From Rhodothermaceae bacterium (GTDB lineage Bacteria > Bacteroidota > Rhodothermia > Rhodothermales > JAHEMB01): a stretch of DNA of 6,866 bases. Positions within the stretch are counted from its first letter, which is position 1. Every line of letters starts with the position of its first letter. The position numbers and the translations under genes were made by a program. This document shows, piece by piece, positions 5,478 to 6,866 of this stretch. The stretch spans positions 1 through 6,866 of the forward strand of contig JAHEMB010000199.1 in NCBI GenBank assembly GCA_024643915.1, in the 5' to 3' direction. Under the pieces are notes generated by a model. It was given only the letters and a program-made list of their open reading frames with translations, had not been told where the DNA came from and did not search any database.

Positions 5478-6152
5478 CTACGCCTCGACGGCTTCCGCCT
5501 TCAGTTTCTCCTCGTAGTCGCGCCAGTCGGCCAAGAAGCGCTCAAGGCCGCTGTCGGTGAGGGGGTGGTTCAAGAGTTTCTTGATGACATCGAACGGCAT
5601 CGTCGCCACGTCGGCCCCGGCCAGCGCAGACTCGACGACGTGAAGCGGGTGGCGGATGGAGGCGGCCAGCACCTCGGTCTCGAAGCCGTAGTTCGCGTAG
5701 ATCTGCACGATCTGGTGGATCAGTTCCATCCCGTTCGTCGCGATGTCGTCGATCCGGCCAATGAAGGGGCTGATGTAGGTGGCGCCCGCCTTGGCCGCAA
5801 TGAGCGCCTGCGTGGGCGAGAAGCAGAGCGTGCAGTTCGTCCGGATGCCCTCTTCTTTGAACGACTTCAGCGCCTTGATGCCGTCAAGGATGAGCGGCAC
5901 CTTGACGACCACGTTCTCGTGGATCTGGGCAAGCGTGCGCCCCTCCTGCATGATGCCGTCGTAGTCGGTCGCCGTGACCTCGGCCGAGACGTCGCCGTCC
6001 ACCATCTCGCAGATCTTATAGATGTGCTCGTGGAAATCGACGCCGCCCGCCTTTTTCATGAGCGAGGGGTTGGTGGTGACGCCGTCGAGGACGCCCATCG
6101 CGTTGGCTTCCCGGATCTCGTCCAGGTCCGCTGTGTCTACGAAGAATTTCAT
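5478..6152 (-). CDS. tal: Transaldolase, TalC/FSA (MipB) subfamily
   Basis: This 224-residue TIM-barrel class I aldolase is the normal length for the small TalC/FSA subfamily. Transaldolase moves a dihydroxyacetone unit between sugar phosphates in the non-oxidative pentose phosphate pathway, in the cytoplasm. The Schiff-base lysine is K84 in VVVKVPL. Other family blocks are the N-terminal MKFFVDTADLDEI, GVTTNPSL (24-31), ISPFIGRIDD (127-136) and VLAASIRHP (161-169). Two residues separate transaldolases from E. coli fructose-6-phosphate aldolase: F130 stands where FSA has Tyr131, and E58 where FSA has Gln59, so transaldolase activity is predicted although pipelines often label the family fsa. 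The ATG at 6152 begins right at the first beta strand; no Shine-Dalgarno sequence is present, and a heptamer repeat lies just upstream. It is divergent from the GlmU-like gene. Confidence 0.95.
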   Translation of the reverse strand: MKFFVDTADLDEIREANAMGVLDGVTTNPSLMKKAGGVDFHEHIYKICEMVDGDVSAEVTATDYDGIMQEGRTLAQIHENVVVKVPLILDGIKALKSFKEEGIRTNCTLCFSPTQALIAAKAGATYISPFIGRIDDIATNGMELIHQIVQIYANYGFETEVLAASIRHPLHVVESALAGADVATMPFDVIKKLLNHPLTDSGLERFLADWRDYEEKLKAEAVEA

Positions 6153-6158
6153 GGCTTT

Positions 6159-6179
6159 GTCAGTTGTCGGTTGGCTGTG
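6159..6179. repeat. Degenerate heptamer repeat just upstream of the transaldolase start
   Basis: GTCAGTT (6159-6165) and GTCGGTT (6166-6172) are adjacent heptamers with one difference, followed by the decayed unit GGCTGTG (6173-6179). The array begins 7 bp upstream of the ATG, so it occupies the position where a ribosome-binding site would normally be. It resembles the heptanucleotide STRR repeats known from cyanobacterial spacers in size only; origin and role are unknown. Confidence 0.5.
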
Positions 6180-6213
6180 GTCCGTCGTTTTCCTTTACTT
6201 CCCTCTTCTGCCG

Positions 6214-6221
6214 GAAAGATA
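6214..6221 (-). promoter_or_regulatory. Candidate -10/-7 box (TATCTTTC) for the transaldolase gene
   Basis: TATCTTTC on the minus strand is 61 nt upstream of the transaldolase ATG and is identical to the octamer upstream of the lipoprotein gene. It agrees with TAnnTTTG except at the last base. No clear upstream partner box was found. Confidence 0.3.
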
Positions 6222-6254
6222 CGCACGCAATCCGTTCTACGTTCTCTTCTTCCC

Positions 6255-6289
6255 AATCCAAAATCTAAAATCGCAAGTCCGAAATGCGT
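6255..6289. repeat. Degenerate heptamer run that includes the GlmU-like start codon
   Basis: Consecutive 7-nt units are AATCCAA, AATCTAA, AATCGCA, AGTCCGA and AATGCGT (6255-6289). The last unit contains the ATG of the GlmU-like gene (6284-6286), in the same 7-nt register. The run also holds TAAAAT (6266-6271), a possible plus-strand -10 box, which would leave a leader of only a few bases. No Shine-Dalgarno sequence is present. Confidence 0.6.
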
Positions 6290-6866
6290 GTTTGTTTGTT
6301 TGAAGACGACCAGGTCGCCCATCTCCTTCCGCTCGTCCACACGCGGGCCGTGTACGACCTGCGCCTGGCGATGCGCACGCTCCTGGAGACGACGCGCGCG
6401 GCGTTCGGCGGGGGCGAGCCTCTGCTGCACGCACGCCGTCGCGTGGCGGCGGTGACGGCGCAGGAGAACGACGCCCTCGTAAACCGCCTCCCCGAGGGGC
6501 TCGACGTGCTCTTCGTCAACGGGCGTTTTATCGCCGAGGAAGGCGACCTTCTGGACCGCCTCCGCCGTGCAGCCACCGACGGCGAACCTCCCCGCGTTTT
6601 CTTCCAGGGCGACGACTTGATCGCCGCCTGGGCGCCCGCCGCCGCCGCCCACCTCATCGAAGGGGAAGCCCTGACACGGGCCACGTTCGACGGCTTCGAG
6701 GAAGAACAGGTTGAGGGGGCGCGGCTCATCGGGCGGCTGTGGCACCTGCTCGACGAGTTGCCCCGCGCCCTGCACCGCGACTGGGCAGCGCGCACGCACG
6801 GCTTCAACATCTACGAGCGCCCCGGCGCCGACGTGCAGAACGGTGCGCTTCTCGTCCACGAAGAAG
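6284..6866 (+). CDS. GlmU-like protein, Bacteroidota-type alternative form, N-terminal domain (partial)
   Basis: The frame is open from ATG 6284 to the right edge, giving 194 residues with no stop. It begins MRVCLFEDDQVAHLLPLVHT, followed by RAVYDLRLAMRTLLE, which matches the N-terminus of the alternative GlmU family found in Bacteroidota (TIGR03991, with a PF13562-type nucleotidyltransferase domain). Members are proposed to make UDP-N-acetylglucosamine for peptidoglycan and lipopolysaccharide in the cytoplasm. Further family-like blocks are LDVLFVNGRFIAEEGDLLDRL (73-93) and RVFFQGDDLIAAW (104-116). Near the edge GADVQNGALLVHEE looks like the entry to a left-handed beta-helix acyltransferase domain, which would lie outside. 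The classical GxGTR loop is absent, as expected for this form. Compared with the family pattern as I recall it, Ala22 replaces Pro and Ala29 replaces Gly. The assignment is from memory of the family. It is transcribed away from the transaldolase gene. Confidence 0.75.
   Translation, partial: MRVCLFEDDQVAHLLPLVHTRAVYDLRLAMRTLLETTRAAFGGGEPLLHARRRVAAVTAQENDALVNRLPEGLDVLFVNGRFIAEEGDLLDRLRRAATDGEPPRVFFQGDDLIAAWAPAAAAHLIEGEALTRATFDGFEEEQVEGARLIGRLWHLLDELPRALHRDWAARTHGFNIYERPGADVQNGALLVHEE

Noticed and set aside
4650..6455. A 601-codon open frame on the plus strand
   Set aside because: It is antisense to the nucleotidyltransferase and transaldolase genes and then overlaps the true GlmU-like frame; no family motif is visible.
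6149..6859. A 236-codon open frame on the minus strand at the right edge
   Set aside because: The plus-strand frame from 6284 matches the GlmU-like family and stays open to the edge; the minus frame is its shadow and begins inside it.
1..6866. A defence system, toxin-antitoxin pair or biosynthetic cluster
   Set aside because: Every substantial gene belongs to a housekeeping, transport or envelope family; no nuclease-effector, toxin or assembly-line domain is present. RNase Z is a standard tRNA-processing enzyme.

Overview
The window is a GC-rich stretch of bacterial chromosome carrying ordinary housekeeping and envelope genes. Several things suggest a Rhodothermales or Salinibacter-like member of the Bacteroidota in the broad sense. 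The right-edge gene looks like the Bacteroidota-type alternative GlmU. Only one of seven starts has a clear Shine-Dalgarno sequence. Some AT-rich upstream boxes resemble the Bacteroidota -7 element (TAnnTTTG). This placement is an inference; no rRNA or marker gene is present.

Layout: six genes run leftward. In transcription order they are a transaldolase-type enzyme (6152-5478), a sugar-phosphate nucleotidyltransferase (5306-4518), a small lipoprotein of unknown role (4392-3838), an MdlA-type ABC half-exporter (3654-1852), ribonuclease Z (1760-819) and the N-terminal part of an MdlB-type ABC half-exporter (637 to beyond the left edge). One gene runs rightward from 6284 off the right edge and encodes the N-terminal domain of a GlmU-like protein. 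It is divergent from the transaldolase gene. No spacer exceeds about 190 bp, so no gene-free stretch is over 300 bp. I see no tRNA, rRNA, CRISPR array, transposase or prophage gene.

The two ABC half-transporters probably form one heterodimeric exporter. The complete one has Asp in place of the Walker B catalytic Glu, the usual mark of the degenerate subunit. The tRNA-processing gene rnz lies between them. The nucleotidyltransferase, GlmU-like protein and transaldolase all handle sugar phosphates or activated sugars, but no dedicated cell-surface polysaccharide locus is visible.

The most unusual feature is in the spacers. At least four of the six hold short tandem repeats with a 7- or 8-nt period, a fifth holds a weaker case, and each spacer uses a different unit. 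Three of the arrays touch or nearly touch a start codon (AGTGCGG x6 at the ABC gene, a GTCAGTT-type pair at the transaldolase, an AATCnnA-type run at the GlmU-like gene). Two others are arranged head to head and make imperfect dyads. I found no convincing new multi-gene system; the coding content is conventional.
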